Assembly (NCBI RefSeq): GCF_051020985.1
Contig: NC_135007.1
Location: 16,457,501-16,521,500 of the forward strand
Direction of reading: 5' to 3'
Length of the DNA: 64,000 bases
Origin: Nomia melanderi
Taxonomy: Eukaryota; Arthropoda; Insecta; Hymenoptera; Halictidae
In this document: piece after piece, positions 24,601 through 39,600 of the stretch
How positions within the stretch are numbered: the first letter of the stretch is position 1
Layout of the letters: every line of letters starts with the position of its first letter
Translations under genes and position numbers: made by a program
The notes under the pieces: generated by a model
Seen by the model: the letters and a program-made list of their open reading frames with translations, nothing else
What the model was told of the DNA's origin: nothing
Database searches by the model: none

Positions 24601-27600
24601 ATCGTGTTTGGAATTCGAGGAGGATGTAGAGCGAAATTAGAAAATATTGGAGCAGGCTTTCTTCGAGTGTTGTCGGACCCTGTGCTTTCGCATTCGTCGA
24701 GTTGTGAGCTGTAGAGTCTTTGCGTGTAGGAAAAAATAGCTGATTGTGTATGTGCAATGGTAAGTAACGATAATGAACGATTAATGGATGAGTTGGAGTA
24801 TTCGGCTGAGGAAAACGTATTTTTACTACTTGTCTGACTATAGACCGGCGTCTACTACTTCGTAAGGGTTAATATTGATATATATTACTGGCTCGCTGAG
24901 TTACAATTGGTAGTTTCGATGGTAGAAAGTAGCTCGCAATTTACATCGATGATTTAGTCTAATTTGTTCGACTCGTCTGACCTATGAATCGCCTGTACTA
25001 CTTGCCTCCGCTCATAATTCTAGCTTTCCAAGGTTATCTGACTAATTCTTCTGCTTCCCCTAATTCTAATAAATAAATAATTCTAATTTTAATACTCGAG
25101 AGGTGACTCAGTCACCATTTGATTCGATACAACGAAATTACAAAGTATTATATACAATATTGAATTTCCTATAATGCATCAACACGCAAAACTTCTATAA
25201 TAGCTTTGTTTCTTACTTCAGTTTTCTCATTAATTCCTTCGAAATAATGTCATCCACGTCTCATAGGAAAGTGTCGAATTCCAGTGGTCTAGAGGCCGTA
25301 TCAGAAATTGCTCGGAGCGCAAGGGGTTAAAGTCCAAAACATCCAAGAAAATCCAGTTGCAACTAAATTATTCGACACGCCTGTAACAACCCTGTATCTC
25401 GTGATCGTTTCCTCGGCGAGCCACCCTATAGATTCTCCCTCGACTAGCAGATCCAAGCCAGCCAATCGCGATCGAACGCTCGCTGCAGCCATCGAAACTG
25501 CGAAAGGTGAGCGCGGAGGCGCACTGCGGAAGCGGGAAGCTTAGAAAAATTCGCCGGGACGAGAGCGAGAGAGAGGGCAAGGGTCCGGCGGGGAGGGGAG
25601 GAAAGGAATTTAAGAGCGACAAAGTGACGGATTCCGAATTTAAAAGGCATTCACCGACAAAAGCTTTTGTCCGATAACTCTTCCGGCGCTCTCGCCGCTG
25701 TCATTTGAATAGAGTAGTCGATTCAATGAACATTTCATCGGCCGTTTCGTTCCGGCGTGTCCCCCACCCGCCCCCACCCTGTCGGCCACCCTATTCCCGA
25801 TTATTCAACGGCATTCGCCTTTTGTCTTAGCCACCCGGATCCATCGTGTTTCCTCCGTCTCGCTCCCGCCCGGCGTATTGTCCTTTTAAAAACGGTCCGG
25901 CCCCTACACGCTGCCACCCCCCGCGCAGCTGTGAACTTCATTTCGCGCGGGGCTTGACGGAGGAAAAGGAAAACGCGTACAGGGTGGGTCGGGAAAACTT
26001 GATACTCGAGGATTCTAGGATTTTCAGTGTACTGTGTAGGAGAGGTTTTAATACACTTTTAACCCTTTGCACTCGAGAGGTGACTCAGTCACCACTTGAT
26101 TCGATTTGCAAAGTTATCAAGTCTTACATATAATATTAAGCTTTGTGTGCATCGATATATGGAATATTGAAATAAAATAACTTTCCTTCTTAATAATACT
26201 ATATAATATTATTATATTATCTAATATTGAATGTTTCTAGCTAAAAACTATCGAGCGCAAAGGGTTAATACTCTTGACCCCTCCAACGCTTGTCTCCGAC
26301 TGCCTTCCTCGCTGCCTTCGCGCGTCTTATTTCATTCCCAATTACTCTATCTTCCTCTTGCGCTCACCCTCTCACTCACACAGTCTAACATTCGATCCCA
26401 AAACACTCTTCATTCGTACCTCGATCTCTCAAGCTGTCACTCGGTCCCTATCGCTCGGTCATTTCACACTTTTCATTTGCACCCTAATCTTTCGCGTGCC
26501 CTACACCACTGTCGCTTGGTTATAAACATTCCTCGTTCACACCTTAATCTCTCGCATACAGTACTGTTGTGTCGCGTTCCTCCGATAGGTTATCTCGCGA
26601 TGCTAGATAGTTCGCTTCGAACGCTTGTTTCTTTGTAAATGGGATCGTAGCTTTACGTTCCTCGTAAAAAGTCAGTATCTCCAGAAACATTCCCTCTTCA
26701 ATTTCGTTGAATTTTCCATTGAATAATCATTGAAATAATAAATGTTCGAAACCCGGCACACCCTGTAGAGCAGCGAGAGAGACGGACGACGGGCGGAAGG
26801 GCAAGGGGCGGGCGACTCGTTAAAAGTTCTGTTTAACTCGCGAATGGCACGAGTATTCTTTGAGGACGCCAGGCTTTCTTCTTGTTCCTCCCGTTTTCTG
26901 TTTTCGCTCCCGGACGCCCGTGCTCTGGGACCGAGGCTCGCGAGACGAGTGACCAGATTATTATTTAACGATCGACTCTCCGGGGACGTTGACGTATGGA
27001 CGTCGAGTAAGACTCGGGGACGGAGAGTTCCTCCAAGGATCGTGTTCAGATTTTATCACGATTCCCATGGAAAATGGGAAAATGAGGATAAAGAGAAGCT
27101 CGCGCGAGGATTTTTCTGTATTCTAAATGAAAGTATATATATGTATATTTAAATGGGCGATTTAATGGGAATTTGATTGGATGTTTAGTCCGCCCGGAAG
27201 TTCCGGGAACTATTAATGAATGCTCTTGGTTAGAAAGTTTCCATGTGGCGAACTTTAACCCAATTATAATATTCCCATCGCTCAATACTGCGCGTCCCAG
27301 TATTACAAAAGAGGAGACTCAGACTTCGTCGTGACGTTCCACAGGTTACCTTAATAACGCAACTTCGCCGACAGTGATCCGCATTATTCCCAAAATTGAA
27401 TTCCTGCTAAATACTCGGCCCGACGCCGAACTCTAACCCGAGCATTCGTTCTGCCATCGATTGTTAACCTCTTAGGCAAGGCTGAATTTTGCGCGCGGCT
27501 GTTTCTCTGTGCGGACAATGCTCTCTACGCGAGTACATTGGAATGAAGTTTTTCACGATTAAATTATAATTTTTTTGAAAGATACGATACACGTAGTTTA

Positions 27601-30600
27601 ACAATTTACTTTAATAGTTAGTAATACGATTGGGTATGATCCATGATATATTGGTAGCGACGGAGCCACTACAGTGGCGTCGTGCCTAAGAGGTTAAAGG
27701 TAACATTCCAATGACTCTCAAATATTCTTGAATAAATAGAGCGTCATATTAAGGAATTGAATGAACTAATGTCGACGTGAACCTCAAAGTGAGAAACCAA
27801 GAGCACTTCGGACGAAGGGTTAACCCTTTGAACTCTATAAAATCTATTTAACCCTTAGCAGAGTTACTTTATTGCAACCTCTACCTTTAACAATTATTTC
27901 TATATTTATTTGTAGTACAATTGTACCATTTAAAGGTAACATTCCAATGACTCTCAAATTTTTTTTTCTTTGAACTCTGTAGGCTCCAATATTGCACCAG
28001 TTGTATCAAATATTTCAACGAATTTTGAGAAGACTACCTTAAGATCATTAGATCTTCCAGATATACAAAGTTTGTACTGAGAAGGGAATTGAAGGTCTAA
28101 GAAATTTATCGAATCGGAAGAACTATCGTATCCCGAAACTTCACGCACGATCCCGTCACACGACCTTCCGCATTCACTGCTAACACACGAATGACAAGTT
28201 CTCTCGATAATGAAATTTCAGATTTCATGCGATTGAGAATTAGTTCTGAGATCTGGATCCGCGATCCTCGGTGCGGATCATCGAGATCAACGTTGCCCTC
28301 GGCTAAAAAAAGGAATCCGCCGGCAGGCCGGCCCGGAAATTAATTAAGGATCCCCCAAAGGAAATCCGCGGCCGATCGATTCCCAGATTCCAGCCGACCG
28401 CTGATTACCGAACCGGCCGTGCCAGACTCCGCCAACGTTTTATCCGACCGTCTGAGCCCGCCCCCTTTAATCCTTTTCCCTCTTTCCCGCAGCCTAGGGC
28501 CGTAAATCGCATAAATTCTCGTCCGAACAATCCCCTTTCGAACGGGGATATTCCGACGCCGAATTTCGATATCGATTCCTATAAGTTTCACGTTGAACCT
28601 GATACCTAATAAAGATAAACAGGAACTATGTGTTTTTTTAGACGTAACACGTCGATCTTTGATTATTTAATAAACATTATTATTTTTACTACCTACTCTT
28701 ACTATGCCATACACGCAAAATATTAAACAAGTAAACGAGATTTCTCGTTTCCGATACGCAATGCGTTATGTTAACCCTTTGCACTCGGAAGTTTTTGCAG
28801 AGGAAATATTCAACATTCTCCGACAAGATACAGTCGACATGGTTCGAAACTAATTGAACGATAATTCACAGATACATTAAGCAGCAAAGCTATTCTATTC
28901 AAATATTTCACACAGTAGTACAAATTCTAATTTCAAATACTAAATATTCAACTGTATAGTTTTGCTGCGTCAAATCAAGTGGTGACTGAGAGTCACCTCT
29001 CGAGTGCAAAGGGTTAAACCTTCGATTTCAGTAGAAACAGCGTTAATTCCTAAAATACGATTGTGACATGCAACGCAACTGACGTCGAATAAAAAAAATG
29101 TCATCTATATCTGATAGAAATAAATTGAATATTTCTAGCGACAAATTTTTGGAGTGCAAAGGGTTGATAAATAGGATAATCCAAGTGATCCAGAGACGAA
29201 TCTCTGCCACGAAAGAATCAGTATTATACAAAACGCACAAGATTCCCATGACGCTTAATCGAACTCGACCGACGAACGTCTCCCAAGAAACATTTCCAAC
29301 GCTAGAAATTTCCCTGTCGCGACACTTCCGCGATCTCGATTCCCTCCATGCGTGACGTTATTTATTTATCCGTATCCGAACGGTTCCCGACGGAACCCCG
29401 AAAGATCCCTCCCCCTCCGCGGCCGCTGCGAGACGTGATTTGTTATTCCGTAAAGCTGAAAGCATCTCGAGTCGCGCTTTTGTTCCGTTCAAGATCCCCG
29501 CGCGAGTTCCCGGTGCTCGAATCTCCGCGACAAAACGGCCAAACAACCCCGAAACTTTCCGCGCGGCGCGGGAGCTTCCGAGAGAGTTCGCGGGAATCAC
29601 CGGCGTCCGGGAATGAATTTTAAACAGACACGCCGGATCCCGGCGACGAATCTATACGGAATTTTACGGCGCGACCCCGCCGCCTCCGCGGAACGTCGAC
29701 GTCTGTTTCGGGAAATAATGAAAATATCGGGGAACCAGTCGAACGCCGAGCGTGCTCCGACGGAATTACGTGGCTTCGATAAATGGATAGCGCCGTTGAT
29801 CGTCGAGTGCGATTTCGCCGGGAATATAGAGAATTCCGATAGGAATATTATAGCGGTTACCATTATTACAGATATTGAAAAGGTGGACCTTCGGTAATCG
29901 AGAATTAGGTGTAAATATATTCTAGTAAACTGCAATATTCAAGACTAATGGACGAAAGATGCGAGCGAGAAGGGTGCAAGGGTGAAAGAGACAGAGCGAA
30001 GAACAGCGAGACAGCGCGAAGAACATTTTTGTGCGTGATAGCGAGTCGCGTGTTGGCCTTCGTGGTATTAAGTTGTATTTATACGCGTTGTCCATATTGT
30101 TTCCTAATTCTCTTTTCACCGAAGATCCACCTTTTCAATATCTATAACAATAGTAGCCCCACTATAAACTTGGGGCTCCGGGATCACTATAACAGTAACA
30201 TCTCGCGGGAATTGCACGAGAAACGACGGAACTTACGCGTCGCACGGTGCATAATGCGTCGAGATCCATCGTGTGTTAATTTCTAATTGAACCGGTCGGA
30301 CCAATTACCACCGATCAATTTTCGAAAGTAGCTCGCGAGCACGGCCGCGCCCTTGTTGCAGGCTGGCCGAGGGTCGCGCGGAGGGGGGCGGACGGTCGAA
30401 TTCTCTTTTCCGCGGAAGGGCTCCTCCCGCGGAATGATTATCCCGCTGCGACAAAGAAACCCATTAAACGGGGGCAGCGGGCGAGCGCGTGTGGGCGCGA
30501 TCGATCGTCATCGATCAAAGGGAGGCGTGTTGAATAATTCAACGACGGTTTTACAGCGGCGACGCGAACCGCAGCCACGTGGTTCCAATTGTTTGTACGC

Positions 30601-33600
30601 TTTGTTGGCAATTAGCCGCGTCACCGTTCACGATTCGCCTGCGCGATCGGAATGATCGCTGCGAGACGGGGGGAGAACGGATTCTATTTATCAATGAGCA
30701 TGATTATTCATTGTTTAGCGTCGTGGTTCTTAGATTACACTGTTGTCGAGTTACTTGCGTTATTAGACAATTTTATTCGACGTCAGTTTGAATTGATTAT
30801 CTATTTAAAATATATTACACCATATGATATCTGAGTTTTTCTATGTATAGTGATAGAAGTTGACCTCAGTGAAAATTGTCATCACAATTCAGTTTTTAAT
30901 GTGTTAAGCGTCATGGGAATTTTGAGCGTTTTATGCGATACTGATTCTTTCGTAGCAGAGATTTATTTCTGGATCACTTGGATTATCCTATTTATCAATA
31001 GGAATAATTGTTCATTGTTTAGCGTCGTGGTTCTTAGATTACACTGTTGTCGAGTTACTTGCGTTATTAGACAATTTTATTCGACGTCAGTCGCGTTGCA
31101 TATTATAATTGTATTTTAGCAATTAACATTGTTCCTACCGAAGGTGTCAGGGGATCGAGAGTGTTTCAGAGTTCGAGGGAAGAGAGACGACGGGGCTCTT
31201 TGAGTTTGAGGCGTTTGAGACTGGGGATTCCGAGGGGAACTCGGGCAGTTTGGAGTTAAGAGAAGTTGATTGGAGAGACTGGAGCTTTGGATATGGGGGA
31301 ATTTGAAAATGCGAGTCTGGGAATTTCGAGGTTGGAGGTTTGAGATTTTGAGCGCTTGGAACTCTGAGAGTTTGGTGTTCTAGGGATTTGAGATTTTGGA
31401 AGTATGGGGTTGTGAAAGTTTGAAACTTTGGAGGTCCGAGACGTTGAGCACTTGAAACTCCGAAAGTTTGGTGTTCTAGGGATTTGAGATTTTGGAAGTA
31501 TGGGATTCTGGAAATTTGAGACTTTGGTAGTATGGGATTGTGAAAGTTTGAAACTTTGGAAGTTTGAGACTTTGAGCAATTGAAACTTCGAAGGTTCGAG
31601 ATGCTGAGCACTTGAAACTCCAAGAGTTTGGCGCTTATTTGGCATAATGAATCTTAAAGAAACTACCCTAAAATTATTCGATTTTCCACACATCCGAATT
31701 TTGTACTAAGGAGGAAAATAAAAGATTAAAGAAATGTTAACTAATTAAACGATAGCTTTGTGATAATCGTCCAGCAACGTGCCATAGAAAATTACACAAC
31801 TCGTCGTATGTGGGACACATATATAGGATTATTATAATCCAGCGTGTAACGCGCACGGTCCAAGGATCCCGCGATTTATCGACGATATTTCAATTCCAAC
31901 CGGGAACGGGAGGGCCTGGTTCCCTTGTCAACGGTTCCCGAAGGGTGAACACGCCGGCTGGATGTTTGCACAGGCCTGCGCGAAGCGGGCGGTCCCTGGA
32001 ACGCGACCTTTTGCACGATTAAACCCTGCTCTTCCCTAAAACAAACACACCTGACCGGTTCCGGGCCTCTTTCCGACGATAACGACTCGAAAGGAGTTCC
32101 CTCCTTTGCGTCTCGCGAATTATCGAATTCTACGCTCGTCAATACTTCTTTTCGTTGTCATGCGAACCTTTTAATTATCACTGAACGTTTTAACCCTTTG
32201 CACTCCAGAAATTTCTCATTAGAAATACTCAACATTTCTTAACACTAGGTTTACGGAACTATCAAATCTCCAGTTTCCACAATCTAAATAAACGAGCATC
32301 AATAAACCTAGTGTTAATCAAATACCAACGACACTCTTTCAAACTGACTTAACGAGAAACCGCGCGTAAATGAAAGAAAGAGGTTGTTTTATTTTAATAT
32401 TCTACACGTCGATGCATCGTACAAAGTCTAATATTAAATGTCAAACTCTATAATTTTCCTGTGTCAAATCAATTGGCGAGAGGCTACGGAGTGCAAAGGG
32501 TCAATGTTCAAGTTTCTATTATTCCTCAAGCGAGGAACAGCGTCACTCGAACGTCGACGCGGAAAATCACACAAATATTCTCACGCGCATCTTCTTTCAA
32601 TAACCAGGCCAATTCTATCCAAGAATAACAACTACTGACACGCCGATAAAATCGTTTACGATTTCGAGTCCAAGATAATATCTCGGAGGCTCGTAAAACG
32701 GTGACTAGTTCCCCGCGTCTCGGACCGGACGCGTATAAAGTCGAAAATGGTGTAAATACGAAGGAGAGATCGAAGTCGGGGAGAGGGCGGTTCAATAATT
32801 TGTTTTTATTCACCCTCCCCGGATCGGGGACAAACGGCTGCGTATCAAGTTCACCGAACGGAGAAGAGGGCGGACGAGTTTATTGTGTTTCGGGATTGAA
32901 AGCGCGAGCTAGATGTTTGGACGAGGGATGAAAGGGTGTCTCGGACGACAATGCTCCGGACAATCCGTAAACAATATCGATGGAAGGAAAGGCGGAACGA
33001 TCTCGCGAGGATCCTGAATCGATCTGCGCGGTTCCCGTGGCTCCGTGTTTTCTTTAGGGGTGAGGAGGACCGTTTTTTCGAGACTCCTTGCCGGAGTACG
33101 GTTCGATTCGAATTGAAATTCGTATTGGTCTAACCGATTTTCTAAGACTTTCAACTCGATGTGACCGATCTTTGGAATTTTTCAGGTTGATTTTATGGAG
33201 TTTTGGAAGCTTTTAAGTTGATTTGACTGAGTTTAAAATTTTTCAAGTTGATTTGACCGACTTTGAGGATCTTTGAAGTTGATTTGACCGACTTTTGGAA
33301 GCTTTGAAGTTGATTTGACCGACTTTTGGAATCTTAGAAGTTGAAGTGACTGATTTTGGAATTTTTCAAGTTGATTTCACCGATCTTTGGAAATTTTCAA
33401 GTTGATTTGACCGACTTTTGGAAGGTTTGAAGTTGATTTGACCGACTTTTGGAACCTTTGAAGTTGATTTGATCGACTGTTGGAACCTTTGAAGTTGATT
33501 TGACCGATTTTTGGAATTTTTGAAATCTATCTACCCGATTCTTAGAATCTTTGAAGTCTATTTCAAACGAAACCATAAGTGTATTCGTTAACATAAATCA

Positions 33601-36600
33601 CCAATAGAAATAAACACCGCGAGATTCAAATGTTACACGATTAAAACGTTTCGAAATCCTGAATGTACAATTTGCGGCTCTCGTCGGAATGAATTCCAGC
33701 CAAGTACGTTATACGAGTGCAATTGTAACACGTCGCTTATTAAGGTAGAATGTGCGATTATGTGCTCGGATCGCTGCACAACTCGAAATATCGTCGCCAA
33801 GGTTGCCGGAACGCCACGCTACGCCTCAGCCCGCGAGACTTCTATCACTGCCGGTGTTTTATCGAGCGGCTGTGCGGCGCAGCCCACCTTCAACCTTAAA
33901 TTACAAGGTCACAGAGCCTATAGAAGGCCCGCAGTGCACGGGCATCCCGGCTGAGTCGTCATGTCAGGGACGAACAGACTTTCGAGCTCGATTAACGAAA
34001 CGCCAACGTTTCGAACTGCCGCGTTGCGATATCCGCGTGCACACCGGGTGACACGGAAATAACCATCCTCGACTCCGCATCGAACTTTTCACCTTTTGCA
34101 CTCGCAAGGTTTCTCTCAGTCACTCTTCGATTCGATGCGAAACTACAAATTCTGATATTTAACCCTTAGCAAGGTTATTTTATTGCAACCTCTACCTTTA
34201 ACAATTATTTCTATACTTATTTGTAGTACAATTGTACCATTTAAAGGTAACATTCCAATGACTCTCAATTTTTTTTTTTCTTTGAACTCTGTAGGCTTTA
34301 ATATTGCACCAGTTGTATCAAATATTTTAATGAATTTTGAGAAGACTACCTTAAGATTATTAGATCTTTCGGATATACAAAGTTTGTACTGAGAAGGGAA
34401 TTAAAGGTCTAAGAAATTTTTGCTAGGAATACTATAAAAATTAGTTGCAGTTGCTGATAGATTACAAAACAACCTGAAGTGCTAAGGGTTAAAATTCGAG
34501 TATTCGTAACGAAAATTGAAGGCTAGCAATGTGCTGCTAAGTAGTCGCTGCTCTACGAAGTGGTCTTCACTTAGAAAGTGGATAATAATGTACTATATTA
34601 TAATATGTATGACTACCATAAAAATTGCTAGGAGTCTGCCACGTTATGAAACCATCTGGAGTGCCAACGGTTAACCCATTTGCACCACACGAAAACTGGA
34701 GAATCAATCCTCACCACAAATGTTTCAATTGCATCAGAATAAAAATAGTCCGGAACGTATAAAAAGGTAAAAACCTACATAGCCACACGGCAATTTCTTT
34801 GTGACATACAAATTACCCAACGGTGGCGCGCATACACGCGCTTACAATGGAAATGGGTTAACGTTGACCTTTGCGCAACGCCTCGACACGTGAAACATTC
34901 GAACAAAACACTCCTCAAAGGGTTCAATTACTGTCCATCCGAACTTGGCGTGCACCTGACGTTGAAAAATGCGCAATCGTCACGACATTGTCCACTGCCG
35001 TGCGCGGCTCGATTAAAAAATCATCAGCCCGCGTAATCTCGATAGAATTCCTAATGCACCCTGCAACTTCTGGGATTAAGGAACATCCACCGCTTAAGAT
35101 TTCATGGATCTCGCAGCGCGAACGAGCGCGGCGAACTATCAACCGGATCATCTGGAACTGATTAACTTCTGTAATCCCGGGGGAATTTTCGGTCGCCGCT
35201 CCCTCTCGCGGCACTCGATTCCCCAGTTTTTCCGTTGGATAACCAACTTCCGAGACAACTTCCCGAAGATCCACAAAAATTTCAGCGTAACTATTCAAAT
35301 CGAATTGATTCCGCCCCCGGTTCGCGGCTCGTCGAAGTTCCCGGCGAGCATCGGTCTCGTTGGAACACTCGGCAGGCTCCAGTGTTATCGGACCGTCGAA
35401 TAACGAAGCTCCGAAGTTGCCCCCGGAAGATTCGAGGAACTTGGAATCAATAATTTCGCTCGAGTCCGTTCTACTCCGGCCGCGAGTTTCGATCCACGGG
35501 GCGATATGATTCCGGAGACAATTTTTACTTGACACTCGATCGAGGATCCTCGAGGCGGGTCGACTGCGAATCGCCTGCTTGGAAGTTCCACGGCCCCAGA
35601 ATTCCGCGATGAGTTCCGGAAGCCCGGGATCCATGATTCTACAACCGGCGACCGTAAAACTCGCCGGCCCAAGGGGATTCCCCGGAATCTAAGATTCAGG
35701 GATTATGAGCCGCTAGGATTAAGGGCCCCTGAAACTTCGGACTCGACGCTACGTAATTTTCTTTAACTCCCATCATTTCGGGGATATTAAGGGCGAGCTG
35801 CTCTGTCACGGGAATCGCGAACTTCGTTTCGCTCGTCCTTGATGACTGTTGCTGTGGAATTCGAATGCGAGAGGATATACCGAAGATGAACCGTACCGAG
35901 TTATCGTAGGGTATGCGAGAGATTAACACGTCAAATGACGCAGGATTTCATAGAGCAGAGTACAGAAAATGGAAAAAATACAATATTAACCCTTTGCACT
36001 CGAGAAGTGACTCTCACCACTTGATTTGATACAGTAAAACTATAAAATTTGATGTTTAATATTATATTTCCTATAATGCATCGTTTTGAGAAATATTCGA
36101 AGAAAATAGCTTTCCTCAATGTACGCGTGATTTCTCGTCGACCTAGTTTCACAAAATATCGAAAAACTGGCGAGAGGAAGTTGTATTTGGTGAACTATGT
36201 CGCGAAGAAATTATTGAATTAGTCAAACAAGAGATCAGCATGTAGTTTCCTTTTTTTCTGTTAATTAAGCAATTGCTGTGTTATTTAGCTTAATGTGCTG
36301 AAGGTTTCGTATATTTCGAAGAATCTTCGTCTAATAATATATAAGTAGAAATATATATAATATAGAAATGTTTGCGAATAATCGTTTAATTGCGACTCGA
36401 TAATCTCAAAGAAATTCAGTGATGAGCTTCTAAATTTTTATTTTGAAATTTAAAACTGCAACTATCGAGCAATGAATTCCTCCATATCTCAGAAAAGTGT
36501 CTCCGAAAGCAAAGGGTCAAGCACACGTTCTATCGTCAGCCAAATAAACCAACGCAAGAAAGTGCAAAAACATAATCCCATCGTTCACCAAATAAACGAA

Positions 36601-39600
36601 AAGAATGATCGAAAGATCCGTAGAAACTCCAGGAAAACCCATCAGAAGTTCCACTAAACCTAAAACCCCGTAAGAAACGTCCCAGAAAATTCTCCCGTGC
36701 TCGACGGTTAGTCGGCGAGCATAACGTTCCAGCGTTCGGTGTACAGCTGGCGATGAAATCTTACGCGGAGCAGAGAATTTACAGAATTCCGAGGGATGAA
36801 ATACGATAACGAGGACCGGTTCGCGGCGGAGACCGCGAACGGTTAAATGGAAAGCGATTCAACCCCCCGCCGGCGCGCGCGCGCTCCCTCGCGTCGGCTC
36901 AGATTTATTTTGCAATTTAGCCTGACAGTATGCTGTTCATCTCGCGAATCCGTGATTCCAACTTAAATAATTCATAGCACCCCTAATACGAATAGCAATG
37001 GCGCCGTTTAAAACCGGGCAACGGTGAAATATTCACGGCGCACCTCCGCGCCGGGCCGACGATCGAATCAACAATTTATAAATCTTGACGGGTTTTCGAC
37101 GTCGCGTCTGGACACGCCTCGTCGGTCTTGGCTTTACCGTCGTTGATTGCAGTTTATGACTGGCATTGTTCACGGACACGCTCGCGATACGTGTTCCCCG
37201 TTCGCGCGTATAATAATTGTTGCCTATTAAAATTCTATGAGATATTTTTCAATGCTTCACCGCGCGAACGGATGTACAACAACGAACGTGCGTTTTGAAT
37301 AAATTTTTAAGGCATTGCTATATTCTAGATTCTAGACCGAATTGATTTTTCTGTAGTATCGATCTTGATATGTCGATGTTCGTGCTAAATGTACAATATT
37401 CCGAATGCGAGTGAAGTTGCACGAAGACTGAGCAGGATTTGATTTGTATTACTTGTATTATTGCGAAGCGTGTAGTACAAATATTTATTAAAATATTCTC
37501 TTTCTATATTTGTATGCAGATGTAATGAATGTTTTTGAGTACTGAATTTATTTCTACGAGCAACAGAAACGAGGTTAGACTCGAATACGTCGTTAATTAT
37601 ATTTTGTTATAACGAGTGACGGATATTTGTAAATATTGAATTTAGAATCGGAAGAACTGAAAGATAGAAAGGGTTTCTACATTCGACGAATAAGCCTTGG
37701 TTTTAATGACGCAAGTTTTCACGAAATAAATAGTCTCGACATTGATAATTGCATAATTATGCAATAATATCGATAAACCTATTACGTAACGATGTTGAAT
37801 AAAATGTGCTGTTTCGTGGGTGAATAATTGATACGTGAAATAAGAAGGCACGTATCGATATGCAGCGGATCGATTTAGTACGGTTAGACTAGGACGTTGT
37901 CTGACATAATACGTTCCTATACCACTCGCTCGGTGTTTAAATGTCACCGAGTCGGTACAGGAATAACACTTTTGTATTACCGAGCCATCGGCCGCTGAGA
38001 ATGTGGAACAGTTTCTTCGCGAACAGCGTTTTGGATGTTTTTAGTCGGACGTCTGACTTAATACTCGGTTACACCACTGAATATTAGAGGGAAACTCGTC
38101 TGAATCTTTAAAAAAATCTGGCTGACTTTACAAGTGCTTTTACTACTTCATCGATGATATCTTTTAATGGAAACCTCGCTTGATTAAACATCCTTTATTA
38201 TTCAAGCTACAGGTTCATCAGGGCGATTCAATTGGACAAACGAGCAATTGAATATACACCGTGTCCACTCGTGTCATGTGTCACTTTAAACATTCATGTT
38301 TCTGCTGGTAATTATGAAAGTGGACATATTTGTCTCTTGTGTTTATGTTTCAATGTAGTTTCAAATAATCGAATACGAAATATCTTTATTTTACGAAATT
38401 TTCTTTCTTTCTCGTACGAAATAATTTTCTTTTACGAAATTTTCTTTCTTTCTCATACGAAATAATTTTCTTTTATGAAATTCTCTTTCTTTCTCATACG
38501 AAATAATTTTCTTTTATGAAATTTTCTTTCTTTCTCATATGAAATCTTTCTTTTACGAAATTTTCTTCCTTTCTCATACGAAATAATTTTCTTTTAATTC
38601 ACTTGGATCATTTTCATAATTATCATTTCTCTATCCACAGAAAATCAAGATTGTCAAGCATACGATAGGAATTACGTCACGTATGTCACCTAATAAACAA
38701 TTACTCCTAACATGTACCTTACTCGATGTCTCCTAAATTTCTCAGCGATATTGCAACTAATTAATTTAACCATGGCGCTTAACGTGTTAACTATAATAGT
38801 TGATTACAGACGAATAATATTCACTTTGATTTCGAATGAACTGAGTAATACATATATTTATTGAATCGTATTGAAAATCTTCACCACGAGTCTAACTCGT
38901 TATTATAGGTTAAGGGGTTAATGAAAGGTCAAAGCGAAACAAAGAATTACATGTTCACGTGAAAAAATAAAGAATTCATGAAAGAATCAGTATCACGTCA
39001 AGCTTTACAACGACGTATATATTCGTCAAACACAGTTAACTGGTTAAACTCGTGACGCGTCTGAGTATTGAAAAACATGTTCCGAGAGACCATCGATACA
39101 TTTATAAATCATCGATGCTCAAGAGCAGCCCCGGTTCCACTCGCCGCTAAATTTACATTCAACTGTAACCAGAAGCTCCAGCAACGGAACGAGCCCGAAA
39201 ATCCCGATCATGGGCGTGGGAACGACGGGCATCGAAGGGCTCCAGCCGTTTTCCTGGGACTGGATTCAGCAGAATCCGAAATTGCTGACTCGCGCTGCCC
39301 TGTATCCTGTTTCCCCATGGCCTGTCGCGGTTTTATCCCAACCGGGTATGGCCCGTTTCACCAGTCGATGGTCAGACCGAGGAGTGCCGCCTCGATTGGT
39401 CGATTCTCGTTTCTTTTCATCTTTTCATTTTCGATATTAACCCTTTGCACTCGGACAAGTGACTCTCAGTCACCATTTGGTTTGATGCGGGGAAACTATG
39501 ATGTTGAATGTTTGGTATTTCGAATTAAACTTTGTACTGCTGTGTGAAGTATTTAAATAGTAGCTTTGTTGCTTAATTTATCTGTGAATCGTTAAGTTGG

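Noticed and set aside
31147..31693. Minus-strand frames with repeated Ser/Pro/Lys-rich segments
   Set aside because: They follow the underlying tandem array; stop-free because the unit happens to lack stops.
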